This document shows positions 55,126-63,176 of a DNA stretch of 64,000 nucleotides, piece after piece; position 1 is the stretch's first letter; each line of letters begins with the position of its first letter. Made by a program: the position numbers and the translations under genes. Source of the stretch: Albidovulum sp. GTDB taxonomy: Bacteria > Pseudomonadota > Alphaproteobacteria > Rhodobacterales > Rhodobacteraceae. The stretch lies in NCBI GenBank assembly GCA_030837825.1, contig JAUQYB010000084.1:1-64000 (forward strand). The letters are read 5' to 3'. Below the pieces are notes generated by a model. That model ran no database searches, was not told the DNA's origin, and saw nothing but the letters and a program-made list of their open reading frames with translations.

Positions 55126-56301
55126 TCAGTCGGGCGGCAGCGCGGTTTCCAGGAACCGCACCATGTTGCCGCCCATCACCTTGGCGATCACCGGCTCTGA
55201 CAGCCCCCGGTCGATCAGCGCCTGGGTGAGTGCCGCAAGCTCCGAGACGTCGAAACGCGTGGCCACCGCGCCGTCGAAGTCGGAGCCGAGCGAGACGTGG
55301 TCCTCTCCCACGACCCCGATCGCCGCGACGATCGCGGCGGCGATGCCGGCGGGCGTGTCGTCGCAGGTGACCTCGCTCCAGAAGCCGATGCCGATCACGC
55401 CGCCCTCCTCGGCCACGCGCCGCATCAGGTCGTCGGGGAAGTTCCGCACCGTCGGGCACTGGCTGTGGATGCCGGTGTGGCTGACCACCACCGGCGCGTC
55501 CACCATGTCGAGCACCTCGCCCGCCATCTTCGGCGAGGCATGGGCGAGGTCGATCACCATCCGCTTCTCGACCATCCGCGCCACCACGGCGCGGCCGAAA
55601 TCGGTCAGGCCCTTGTCCTGTCCGGCCTCGCCGTGAAGCGAGGCGCCAAGTTCGTTGTCGAAGAAATGCGTAAGCCCGATCAGCCGGAAGCCCGCGTCGT
55701 AAAGCCGGTCGAGATTGGCCAGATCGCCGCCGAGCGCATGACCGCCCTCGGCGCCGAGGATACCGCCCACCACCCGCTCTCCCTCGGCCCGCCGCGCCAG
55801 CACCCCCTCGAGATCGGCGCGGGTCCGCACGATCTTCAGCATCTGCGGCGCCTTCTCCTCGGCCAGCGCCAGTTGCCGGGCCTGTTCCAGTGCGCGCTCG
55901 GTCAGGTCGAGCCAACTGCGGAAGGGGCGCAACTGCCCGATGTAGAGAAGCGTGATGTCGTCGCGCGCGTCGGCGGCGTTCTTGTCGTAGTTCAGCCCGG
56001 CGGGGCTTTTCGTCACCGTGGTGAGGACTTGGACAGCGACATTGCCTTCGATCAGCCGCGGCAGGTCGACTTGGCCGCGCGACGCCCGCAGCGTCAGGTC
56101 ACGATCCCACAGCAGCGAATCGGCGTGCCAGTCGCCGATGACCAGCCGCTCATGCATCGCCGCCGCCGCCGGAGAGACCGGCCAGAGCGCGTGCTCCGCC
56201 ACCGGGTTCTGGCCGCGTTCGGCGATCGCCGGCGCAAACAGGAAGAAGCCCAGCGTGCCGAGCACGACGATTGCCGCAAGAAGCCGCCAGATCAGCCACA
56301 T
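55126..56301 (-). CDS. Membrane dipeptidase (renal dipeptidase, peptidase family M19)
   Basis: A 391-residue zinc dipeptidase. The N-terminal membrane anchor LIWRLLAAIVVLGTLGFFLFAPAI is followed by an amidohydrolase-like barrel with HxD (VIGDWHADSLLW, zinc ligands), GILGAEGGHALGGDL, VIDLAHASPKM and VVSHTGIHSQCPTVRNFPDD, and VSLGSDFDGAVATRFD near the C-terminus, the usual M19 metal ligand order. Cleaves dipeptides, often D-amino-acid-containing; periplasmic side after the anchor. Its start at 56301 lies 17 bases after the stop of the RTX gene, so it could be in the same unit. Confidence 0.9.
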   Translation of the reverse strand: MWLIWRLLAAIVVLGTLGFFLFAPAIAERGQNPVAEHALWPVSPAAAAMHERLVIGDWHADSLLWDRDLTLRASRGQVDLPRLIEGNVAVQVLTTVTKSPAGLNYDKNAADARDDITLLYIGQLRPFRSWLDLTERALEQARQLALAEEKAPQMLKIVRTRADLEGVLARRAEGERVVGGILGAEGGHALGGDLANLDRLYDAGFRLIGLTHFFDNELGASLHGEAGQDKGLTDFGRAVVARMVEKRMVIDLAHASPKMAGEVLDMVDAPVVVSHTGIHSQCPTVRNFPDDLMRRVAEEGGVIGIGFWSEVTCDDTPAGIAAAIVAAIGVVGEDHVSLGSDFDGAVATRFDVSELAALTQALIDRGLSEPVIAKVMGGNMVRFLETALPPD

Positions 56302-56317
56302 GGCCCGTTCCCCGCTG

Positions 56318-58882
56318 TCAGGACGCGAGGATCAGCCGCGCCTCGTGCCGTTTCACCGTCGATCGGGCAGAAGGATAGCGCGTCAGGTTCGCCGCGCAAA
56401 GCTCGGGGAAAAGCCGCAGAAGCTCGGCGCGCGGGCCTTCGTCCATCGCCGAAAGCGTGGCGGCCGCGGGCTGGAAGCTTTCCGTCCAGAGCCCGTCCGA
56501 GCGGACGATCTGGTGGCGGTCGAAGAGAAGATGGATGTAGCTGACACCCCCGGCCGCCGCATCGCGCACGACGCCCGGCAGGCCGAGGAAATGCAGGGCC
56601 GGCGCCAGCACCTCGGCCTCGCCCGCGACAAGTTCCGCCCGCGCGCCCGACAGCAGCACCCGGTGCTGCGGCGAAAGTTTCAGGTCGCGTTCGGGCAGGC
56701 CGGGCCCGAAGGCATCCTTGCCGATCAGGACCGGGCGCAGCGCCGGGCACTCCGCCAGCTCACCGGCGGAGAGATCGCGCCGCCCGATCCAGCGCAGCAC
56801 CTGGTAGCCGTCGTCCATCGTCATCACCCGGTCGCCCGCAGACAGCGCCTCGACGGCAACCGGCCCGCGGTCGGTGTCGATCAGGGTTCCCGGGGTGAAG
56901 CAGGGCACGATCGTCTCGATGTTCGAGAAGCTCATCGTGCCGATGACATTGCCGTTCCCGTCGAGGAACTGGACCGTGCCGTTCTCGTGGTCGGGTGTCG
57001 TGAACAGGATGTTGGTGTTGGCCTTGGTCCAGCCCGAGCCGAAGAGGTCGAGCACGTCGATGTCGGCGTTGCCGGGATCCTCCGCCCCGTCCACCGCATC
57101 GCCCGCGGTGAGCCCGAGGAACCGATCGTTGCCGGCCCCGCCCGCCAGCGTGTCGGCGCCCGCGCCGCCGTCCAGCGTGTCGTCACCATCCTCGCCGAAA
57201 AGCTGGTCGTTGTCGTCGCCGCCGAGGATCGTGTCGCTGCCGCCGCCGCCATAGATGGTGTCGTTGCCGGCGCCGCCGTCAAGCAGGTTGTTCCCGGTGA
57301 GGGTCGAGCCAACCACGTCGTCGATGACGTCGTCGCCGGTGCCGCCGAGCACCGTGTCGTCGCCGGCGCCGAAGAGCAGCGTGTCGTTGCCCGCGCCCCC
57401 ATCGACAGAATCGTTGCCCGCCCCGCCGAGGATGCTGTCGGCGCCATCACCGCCCGATAGCGAGTCGTTGCCGTCGCCGCCGTCGATCGTGTCGGCGCCC
57501 GTGCCGCCGAGGATTGTGTCGGCGAAGGTCCCGGCGCCGCCGAAGAGGCTGTCGGCGCCGTCGCCGCCGTCGATGGAGTCGGCCTCGGTGCCGCCATCGA
57601 CGGTATCATTGCCGAGCCCGCCAAGGATGCTGTCCGCCCCGGCGCCACCGGAAAGCGTGTCGTTGCCGTCGCCGCCGTCGATCGTGTCATCGCCGGCGCC
57701 GCCGAGGATGGTGTCGTTGAACGCGCCGGCGCCGCCGAAGAGGCTGTCGGCGCCGTCGCCGCCGTCGATGGAGTCGGCCTCGGTGCCGCCGTCGACGGTG
57801 TCGTTGCCGAGCCCGCCAAGGATGCTGTCCACCCCGGCGCCACCGGAAAGCGAGTCGTCGCCCGCGCCGCCGTCGAACGTGTCGTTGCCGGCGCCGCCGA
57901 GGATGCTGTCGGCGAAGGTCCCGGTGCCACCGAAGAGGCTGTCGGCGCCGTCGCCGCCGTCGATCGTGTCGGCACCCGTGCCGCCGTCGACATAGTCCGC
58001 GCCGAGTCCGCCGAGGATGCTGTCGGCCCCGTCGCCGCCGAGGAGCGAGTCGTTGCCGTCGTCGCCGTCGATGGTGTCGTTGCCGAGCCCTCCGAGGATC
58101 GTGTCGGCGAAGGTCCCGGTGCCGCCGAAAAGCGAATCGTTGCCGTCGCCGCCGTCGATCGAATCCGTCCCCGTGCCACCGTCGACGGTATCGCTGCCAA
58201 GCCCCGACAGGACCGTATCGTTGCCCGCCCCGGCGCGGACGCGGTCGTCCTGCCAGGCGGTTCCGGCGCCGGAAAGGCCGTCGCCGTTGTCGATCCGGTC
58301 GCTGCCGTTGGCGATCGGTTCGACATAGGCAGAGTTGATCAGGTCGTTGCCGGCGGTGCCCTCGACATAACCGTCGTCAAAGCCCGTCACCGTCCGGTCG
58401 ATGCCAAGGCCGGTGTAGCTCGTCGTCCCGCCGGTGATGCCGGTGAGCGTGACCGAGACGATCGGCTTGGCTTCATAGACTGCGGTATCGGGCGCGGGCG
58501 TGGCCGCCGGCTCGGGCGCCAGGAAGAGGTGGCCTGCGGTGCCCTGCACCAGGACCAGCGACACCGTGCCGGAGGTTCCGTCGGCATAGGTCACGGTCGC
58601 GTCGTAGACGATCGAGGCGTCGAAGGTGAAGGTCTGGACGCCGGCGCCGATATTGGTCGAGAACCGGTCGTTAGAGGCGTTGTTGTTCTGATCGAGCGCG
58701 GTGTTGTTGCCGCCGTTGTCGATCATCGTCGCCGAGGTGATATGGGTGTGAAGCGGGTCCGTGGACGAGCCGTAGGTCTGGCCGACCAGGGCCGAGGCGT
58801 TCTCGGCAACGGTGTTGCCCTCGGTCGGGTCGATCCGGACCGTGGTCGTGCCGAGATAGATCCAGTTGAACGTCGTCGCCAT
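56318..58882 (-). CDS. RTX calcium-binding protein with C-terminal Hint domain
   Basis: An 854-residue protein. Residues 1-170 form an N-terminal beta-rich domain (MATTFNWIYLGTTTVRIDPTEGN...). Residues about 215-590 hold many GGxGxDxx nonapeptide repeats of the RTX type that bind Ca2+ and usually direct type I secretion. The C-terminus (about 658-820) is a Hint/intein-like domain: IVPCFTPGTLIDTDRGPVAVEALSAGDRVMT with the nucleophile Cys661 (in CFTPGT) and LSPQHRVLL with a histidine. Hint_2-type domains occur in Rhodobacterales secreted RTX proteins and may self-process. ATG at 58882 chosen; GTG at 58906 is possible. No type I exporter genes are adjacent. A 303-base gap precedes it. Confidence 0.85.
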   Translation of the reverse strand: MATTFNWIYLGTTTVRIDPTEGNTVAENASALVGQTYGSSTDPLHTHITSATMIDNGGNNTALDQNNNASNDRFSTNIGAGVQTFTFDASIVYDATVTYADGTSGTVSLVLVQGTAGHLFLAPEPAATPAPDTAVYEAKPIVSVTLTGITGGTTSYTGLGIDRTVTGFDDGYVEGTAGNDLINSAYVEPIANGSDRIDNGDGLSGAGTAWQDDRVRAGAGNDTVLSGLGSDTVDGGTGTDSIDGGDGNDSLFGGTGTFADTILGGLGNDTIDGDDGNDSLLGGDGADSILGGLGADYVDGGTGADTIDGGDGADSLFGGTGTFADSILGGAGNDTFDGGAGDDSLSGGAGVDSILGGLGNDTVDGGTEADSIDGGDGADSLFGGAGAFNDTILGGAGDDTIDGGDGNDTLSGGAGADSILGGLGNDTVDGGTEADSIDGGDGADSLFGGAGTFADTILGGTGADTIDGGDGNDSLSGGDGADSILGGAGNDSVDGGAGNDTLLFGAGDDTVLGGTGDDVIDDVVGSTLTGNNLLDGGAGNDTIYGGGGSDTILGGDDNDQLFGEDGDDTLDGGAGADTLAGGAGNDRFLGLTAGDAVDGAEDPGNADIDVLDLFGSGWTKANTNILFTTPDHENGTVQFLDGNGNVIGTMSFSNIETIVPCFTPGTLIDTDRGPVAVEALSAGDRVMTMDDGYQVLRWIGRRDLSAGELAECPALRPVLIGKDAFGPGLPERDLKLSPQHRVLLSGARAELVAGEAEVLAPALHFLGLPGVVRDAAAGGVSYIHLLFDRHQIVRSDGLWTESFQPAAATLSAMDEGPRAELLRLFPELCAANLTRYPSARSTVKRHEARLILAS
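57356..58135 (-). repeat. Four-copy 195-bp higher-order repeat within the RTX gene
   Basis: Units of exactly 65 codons begin at SLFGG (residues 250, 315, 380, 445 of the protein). The first three are each SLFGG-x-G-x-F-x-D-[ST]-I-LGG ... GGDGAD, followed by a partly diverged fourth. Successive units differ by few residues; copies two and three share long nearly identical DNA (e.g. 57535-57670 and 57730-57865), which suggests recent tandem duplication. A two-residue insertion (GTFADTI) breaks the nine-residue RTX rhythm once per unit. Confidence 0.85.
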
Positions 58883-59185
58883 CTGCTTCCCGCCTGCATT
58901 TCCCACGGCGCTTGCGACCGGAAGAAACCGGCGCTGCCTCAGCGCCCCGCCGGCGATGCCCGGGGCAGCCGGCGCCTTCGGAACGTGTCAAGACCGCACT
59001 CGTTCTTGCCGGGCACCGCCCGCCCGCAGCGGCGAATCAGTCCCGTGGCTTATCTGGTATCATGCAGGGTGGCGTTAATTGTGGCGGGAGTTTCGGCGAA
59101 ATTCCGGTCCAGTGCAGAAATAACACACCCCTGCCGGGCCAGGATGAAGCCGCGCCGGGCCTGCGGCCGGGCCGGGAGACGGGCA
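58883..59185. other. 303-base non-coding gap upstream of the RTX gene
   Basis: I see no gene. The stretch 59040-59125 is clearly less GC-rich than the surroundings (TTATCTGGTATCATG, GCGTTAATTGTGG, AAATAACACACC) and is the likely promoter region of the RTX gene on the minus strand. No perfect palindrome stands out. The remaining 58883-59040 is GC-rich. Confidence 0.45.
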
Positions 59186-59653
59186 TCACAGCGCGAGCCG
59201 CAGCACGGTTTGCGGGCCGGAGTTGCCCCCCGCATGGAGGGTTCCGGTGTCCTCCCAGCCGCCCGCGAGATAGACATGCCGCGCCGCGCCGTTACGCAGG
59301 TTGACCGTCAGCACCGCCGAGCGTGCGCCGGGCAGAGCCTTGCGCAGATAGGCGGGCAGGACCGCCATCGCCGCCTTGCCATGCCCGCATCCCTGATACT
59401 GCGCGCCGATCAGCATGCTCCGCAGCCCCGGCTCGCCAGGGCGGGCGAAGGGGTGGCGTTCGGCATAGAAGCGGTCGGTCTTGAAGAAGCCCACCGCTAC
59501 CGCCCCGGCGCGGATGATGTGGAAGGCGACGCCCGCCGTATCCTCGCGCACCATCTCGGCGATCGGGTGCACGAAATCGCGCTGGTCGGGCGCAAGCTCC
59601 AGATGCAGGACCTCGCCCACCCGGCCGCGCGGCAGGGGGGCGAGCGCGATCAT
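59186..59653 (-). CDS. GNAT-family N-acetyltransferase
   Basis: A 155-residue acetyltransferase of the GNAT fold: FHIIRAGAVAVGFFKTDRFY, LRSMLIGAQYQGCGHGKAAMAVLPAYLR (Q-x-x-G-x-G/A acetyl-CoA loop is QYQGCGHGKAA) and VLTVNLRNGAARHVYLAGGW (catalytic NxxA/NxxY region). Acts on an unknown small-molecule or peptide amine. Its ATG overlaps the pepF stop by the ATGA arrangement (59650-59653), so it is co-translated with pepF. Confidence 0.85.
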   Translation of the reverse strand: MIALAPLPRGRVGEVLHLELAPDQRDFVHPIAEMVREDTAGVAFHIIRAGAVAVGFFKTDRFYAERHPFARPGEPGLRSMLIGAQYQGCGHGKAAMAVLPAYLRKALPGARSAVLTVNLRNGAARHVYLAGGWEDTGTLHAGGNSGPQTVLRLAL

Positions 59654-61476
59654 GCCTCCATCGCCTCCAGTTCGTCGATCATCCCCGCGATCATCGACAG
59701 GCCCTTGTCCCAGAACGAAGGCTTCGAGGCGTCAAGGCCGAAGGGGGCGAGAAGCGCCCCGTGGTGCTTCGATCCGCCCGCCTTCAGCATGTCGAAATAC
59801 TTCGCCTGGAAATCCGGCAGCCCTTCCTCGTAGGCGGCATAGAGCGCGTTCACCAACCCGTCGCCGAAGGCATAGGCGTAGACGTAGAAGGGGGAATGGA
59901 CGAAATGCGGGATATAGGCCCAGAAGGTCTCGTAACCCGACATGAACTCGAACGCGGGCCCGAGGCTCTCGCCCTGCACGCTCATCCACAGTTGGCCGAG
60001 GTCCTCGGGCGTCAGTTCGCCCTCCCGCCGGGCGGCGTGAAGCTTGCATTCGAAGTCGTAGAAGGCGATCTGGCGCACCACGGTGTTGATCATGTCCTCG
60101 ACCTTGCCGGCCAGCAGGATCTTGCGCTCGGCCGGGGTCGTGGCTCCGGCCAAGAGCCGGCGGAAGGTCAGCATCTCGCCGAAGACGCTCGCCGTCTCGG
60201 CGAGGGTGAGGGGGGTGGAGGCCAGCATCTCGCCCTGCGGCGCCGCCAGCCGCTGGTGGACGCCGTGGCCCAGCTCGTGCGCCAGCGTCATCACGTCGCG
60301 CGGCTTGCCGAGGTAGTTGAGCATGACGTAGGGATGCACCTCCGTCACCGTCGGATGGGCGAAGGCGCCCGGCGCCTTGCCCGGCCTGACCCCCGCGTCG
60401 ATCCACCCCCTGTCGAAGAAAGGCGCAGCAAGATCGGCCATTTCCGGCGCGAAGCTTGCGTAGGCGTCGAGCACCGTCGCGCGCGCCTCGGCCCAGCCGA
60501 TCACGCGCTTCTCCTCCATCGGCAGCGGTGCGTTGCGATCCCAGACCTGCAATCTGTCGAGCCCCAGCCACTTCGCCTTCAGCGCATAGTAGCGGTGGCT
60601 GAGCTTCGGATAGGCCGCGACAACGGCGTTCCTGAGCGCCTCCACCACCTCGGGCTCGACATCGTTGGAAAGATGCCGGCCGGTCTGCGGGGTCGGCATC
60701 CTGCGCCAGCGGTCCTCGATCTCCTTCTCCTTCGCCAGCGTGTTATGGACGCGCGCGAAAAGCTTGATGTTGCTAGAGAAAACCCCGGCGAGCGCATGGG
60801 CCGCCGCCTCCCGTCTCGGCCGCTCGGGCTCCGACAGCAGATTCAGCGTCGCCTCGAGGTTCAGCGCCTCCGGCTCGCCCGGGACGGTGAAGGACAGGCC
60901 TGCCATCGTCTCGTCGAAGAGCTTGTTCCAGGCCGAGGCGCCGACCGTCGACTGGTCGTGCAGGAACCGTTCCAGCTCGTCCGAGAGCTGGTATGGCTTC
61001 ATCGCCCGCATCCGGTCGAAGGCCGGCCGGTAGCGCGCGATCGCATCGTTCGCCGAAAAGAGCGCCGTGTAAGCCGCGTCCTCGATCCGGTTGAACTCCA
61101 GAGAGAAGAAGACGAGCGGGGTGGTGAACTCCGTGACCCTGTCCTGGCAGTCGGACAGGAACTTCGCCCGGCCGGCATCGGTGGTGTTCTGGTAGTAGCG
61201 CAGGCCGGCGTAGGACATGATCCGCCCGGCCAGCGCCTCGATCCGCTCGTGGCGGTGGATGCAGCCGAGCATGCCCTTGGCATCCAGCGTGGCGAGCCTG
61301 CCCTCGTAGTCGGCGGCGAAGGCGGCGCAGGCACGCTCCAGCTCGGCGAGGTCGCGCGCCAGTTCGGGCGCATCGGGCGCGGCGTAGAGGTCGGACAGAT
61401 CCCACTCGGGCAAGCCGCCCAGCCCCCCGGCGGAAGCGTCGGCGTCGAAGATGGGGCGGGGGAGGCGGATCGTCAT
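59650..61476 (-). CDS. pepF: Oligoendopeptidase F (peptidase family M3)
   Basis: A 608-residue zinc metallopeptidase that hydrolyses oligopeptides in the cytoplasm. Active-site motif LAHELGHGVHQRLA (HELGH gives the zinc histidines and glutamate), with the third ligand in the downstream TASVFGEMLTFR segment. The M3 helical body is intact (FEYYDFE..., YVYAYAFGDGLVNALYAAYEEG). The start ATG at 61476 has GAGGAGAC upstream. Followed, with a four-base overlap, by the GNAT gene. The ligase gene lies upstream on the same strand across a repeat-bearing gap. Confidence 0.93.
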   Translation of the reverse strand: MTIRLPRPIFDADASAGGLGGLPEWDLSDLYAAPDAPELARDLAELERACAAFAADYEGRLATLDAKGMLGCIHRHERIEALAGRIMSYAGLRYYQNTTDAGRAKFLSDCQDRVTEFTTPLVFFSLEFNRIEDAAYTALFSANDAIARYRPAFDRMRAMKPYQLSDELERFLHDQSTVGASAWNKLFDETMAGLSFTVPGEPEALNLEATLNLLSEPERPRREAAAHALAGVFSSNIKLFARVHNTLAKEKEIEDRWRRMPTPQTGRHLSNDVEPEVVEALRNAVVAAYPKLSHRYYALKAKWLGLDRLQVWDRNAPLPMEEKRVIGWAEARATVLDAYASFAPEMADLAAPFFDRGWIDAGVRPGKAPGAFAHPTVTEVHPYVMLNYLGKPRDVMTLAHELGHGVHQRLAAPQGEMLASTPLTLAETASVFGEMLTFRRLLAGATTPAERKILLAGKVEDMINTVVRQIAFYDFECKLHAARREGELTPEDLGQLWMSVQGESLGPAFEFMSGYETFWAYIPHFVHSPFYVYAYAFGDGLVNALYAAYEEGLPDFQAKYFDMLKAGGSKHHGALLAPFGLDASKPSFWDKGLSMIAGMIDELEAMEA

Positions 61477-61549
61477 GGCAGTCTCCTCGTGTCGGTCTGG
61501 CCGAGATAGGCACCCGGCGCGCGCCAAGGCAAGCCGCCGGCTTTCAGTT

Positions 61550-61595
61550 TGGCGCAAATATCCCGCCTGGGGCTCCCGGCCCCTCAGCCCCGCGC
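61550..61595 (+). repeat. Rhodobacteraceae-type palindromic intergenic repeat, copy 3
   Basis: GGCGCAAATATCCCGCC followed by GGGGC-TCCCG-GCCCC and GCCCC, resembling the motif of copies at 9943-9996 and 23860-23940 (common AAATA-CC core and GC hairpin). It lies in the 107-base gap between the ligase stop and the pepF start and overlaps the last codons of the ligase gene by 12 bases. Confidence 0.5.
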
Positions 61596-63176
61596 CGCCA
61601 GCAGTGCCCTGAGCCCCTCCAGCGTGTCGATCTCCGCCGCCGGCTTGTCGCGCCGCCAGCGGACCATGCGGGGAAAGCGCAGGGCGATGCCGCTCTTGTG
61701 GCGGCTTGAAGCCTGGATGCCCTCGAAGGCGATCTCGAAGACCAGTTCCGGCGGCACCCGCCGGACCGGGCCGAAACGTTCCAGCGTGTTCGCGCGCACC
61801 CAGCGGGTGATCTCGGCGAACTCGGCGTCGGTCAGGCCGGAATAGGCCTTGGTGAAGGGCACGAAATCGTAGCCGTCCCGGACCGCGAAGGTGAAATCGG
61901 TGAAGAGCGTCGCCCGCCGCCCGTGCCCGGACTGGGCATAGACCATCACCGCGTCGACGGTCATCGGGTCGACCTTCCACTTCCACCAGTCGCCGCGCCG
62001 CCGCCCTACGCCGTAGGCCGAGGCGCGCCGCTTCAGCATCAGCCCCTCGGCCCGCGCCGCGCCGGCCTGCGCGCGCAGGGCAGCCAGATCGTCCCAGCCG
62101 GCGAACGGCACCTCGGGCGACAGCCGCAGCGGCGCGTCGGGCGGCAACCCCGATGCCAGTGCCTCAAGCCGGGCGCGGCGGGTGGCGAAGGGCAGGGCGC
62201 GCAGGTCCGTGCCTTCCGCCTCCAAGAGGTCATAGCCGAGAAGCATTGCCGGCGCCTCCGCCAGGAGCTTCCGCGGCACGGTCTTGCGGCCGATCCGCTT
62301 CTGCAACTCGGCGAAGGGCAGGGGGCCGTCGCCGGCCCAGGCCATGACCTCGCCGTCGATCACCGTGCCGGGGGGCAGGAAATCCGCCAGCCGGGCGAAT
62401 TCGGGGAAGCGGTCGGTGATCAGCTCCTCGCCGCGTGACCAGAGCGCCAGTTCCCCGCCGCGGAACACGATCTGGCCGCGGATGCCGTCCCATTTCCACT
62501 CGGCGAACCAGTCGGCCGGATCGCCCAGCGTCCCGGGCTCCGCCTCCAGCGGATAGGCGAGGAAGAACGGATAGGGCCGCGACAGGTCGGCCGCCGGGTC
62601 GCTGGCGTGAATGAGGGTCCGGTAGCTCACCGTCTCCGGTGTCCAGGCCCCCATCAGCCGGTGCGCCAGCTCCGCCTCCTCAAGCCCCGTCGCCGCCGCC
62701 AGCGCCCGGGTCATCAGCTTCTGGCTGACCCCCATGCGGAAGCCGCCGGTGATGAGCTTGTTGAAAAGAAACCGCTCCTCGGGCGCGAGCCCGGCCCAGG
62801 CGTCGAGGATCGCGGCCCTGCGCTCCGTGGCGGGCCGCCCGGCGACGGCGCGGATCGTCCCGATCCACTCCGCCAGCGACCGCTCAGTCGCGCGCGCCGG
62901 ATCGGGCAGCACCAGCGCGATCGTCTCGGCGAGGTCGCCCACCACCGGATAGCTTTCCTCGAAGAGCCAGAGCGGCAGGCCGGCCGCCTCTGCCGCCCAC
63001 TCACGCAGTTCCGTCGCCGTGACCGACCGCCGCGGCCGCCGGCCGGACAGAAGCGCGATGGTCCAGAGCCGGTCATCCTCGGGCGCGGTGCGGAAATACT
63101 CGGCGAGCGCGGCCACCTTCGCGCTGGTCGAGGTGGTGCCGTCGAGGGCGGCGAAGAGGGCGACGAATCGTCTCAT
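61584..63176 (-). CDS. ATP-dependent DNA ligase (cisplatin/Lig-Exo type)
   Basis: A 530-residue DNA ligase. The nucleotidyltransferase core has the adenylation motif AEWKWDGIRGQIVFR (K228 covalent AMP site, motif I KxDG), VIDGEVMAW (motif III/IV) and EGLMLKRRASAYGVGRRRGDWWKWK (motif V), with an N-terminal helical domain and a C-terminal OB domain. This belongs to the ligases found with a metallo-beta-lactamase exonuclease in a repair gene pair. The ATG start overlaps the exonuclease stop by four bases (63173-63176). The 3' end overlaps an intergenic repeat. Confidence 0.93.
   Translation of the reverse strand: MRRFVALFAALDGTTSTSAKVAALAEYFRTAPEDDRLWTIALLSGRRPRRSVTATELREWAAEAAGLPLWLFEESYPVVGDLAETIALVLPDPARATERSLAEWIGTIRAVAGRPATERRAAILDAWAGLAPEERFLFNKLITGGFRMGVSQKLMTRALAAATGLEEAELAHRLMGAWTPETVSYRTLIHASDPAADLSRPYPFFLAYPLEAEPGTLGDPADWFAEWKWDGIRGQIVFRGGELALWSRGEELITDRFPEFARLADFLPPGTVIDGEVMAWAGDGPLPFAELQKRIGRKTVPRKLLAEAPAMLLGYDLLEAEGTDLRALPFATRRARLEALASGLPPDAPLRLSPEVPFAGWDDLAALRAQAGAARAEGLMLKRRASAYGVGRRRGDWWKWKVDPMTVDAVMVYAQSGHGRRATLFTDFTFAVRDGYDFVPFTKAYSGLTDAEFAEITRWVRANTLERFGPVRRVPPELVFEIAFEGIQASSRHKSGIALRFPRMVRWRRDKPAAEIDTLEGLRALLAARG

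Noticed and set aside
57255..57995. Plus-strand frame rich in Pro/Ser repeats opposite the RTX gene
   Set aside because: It is the reverse complement of the RTX repeats; there is no independent start signal or known domain.
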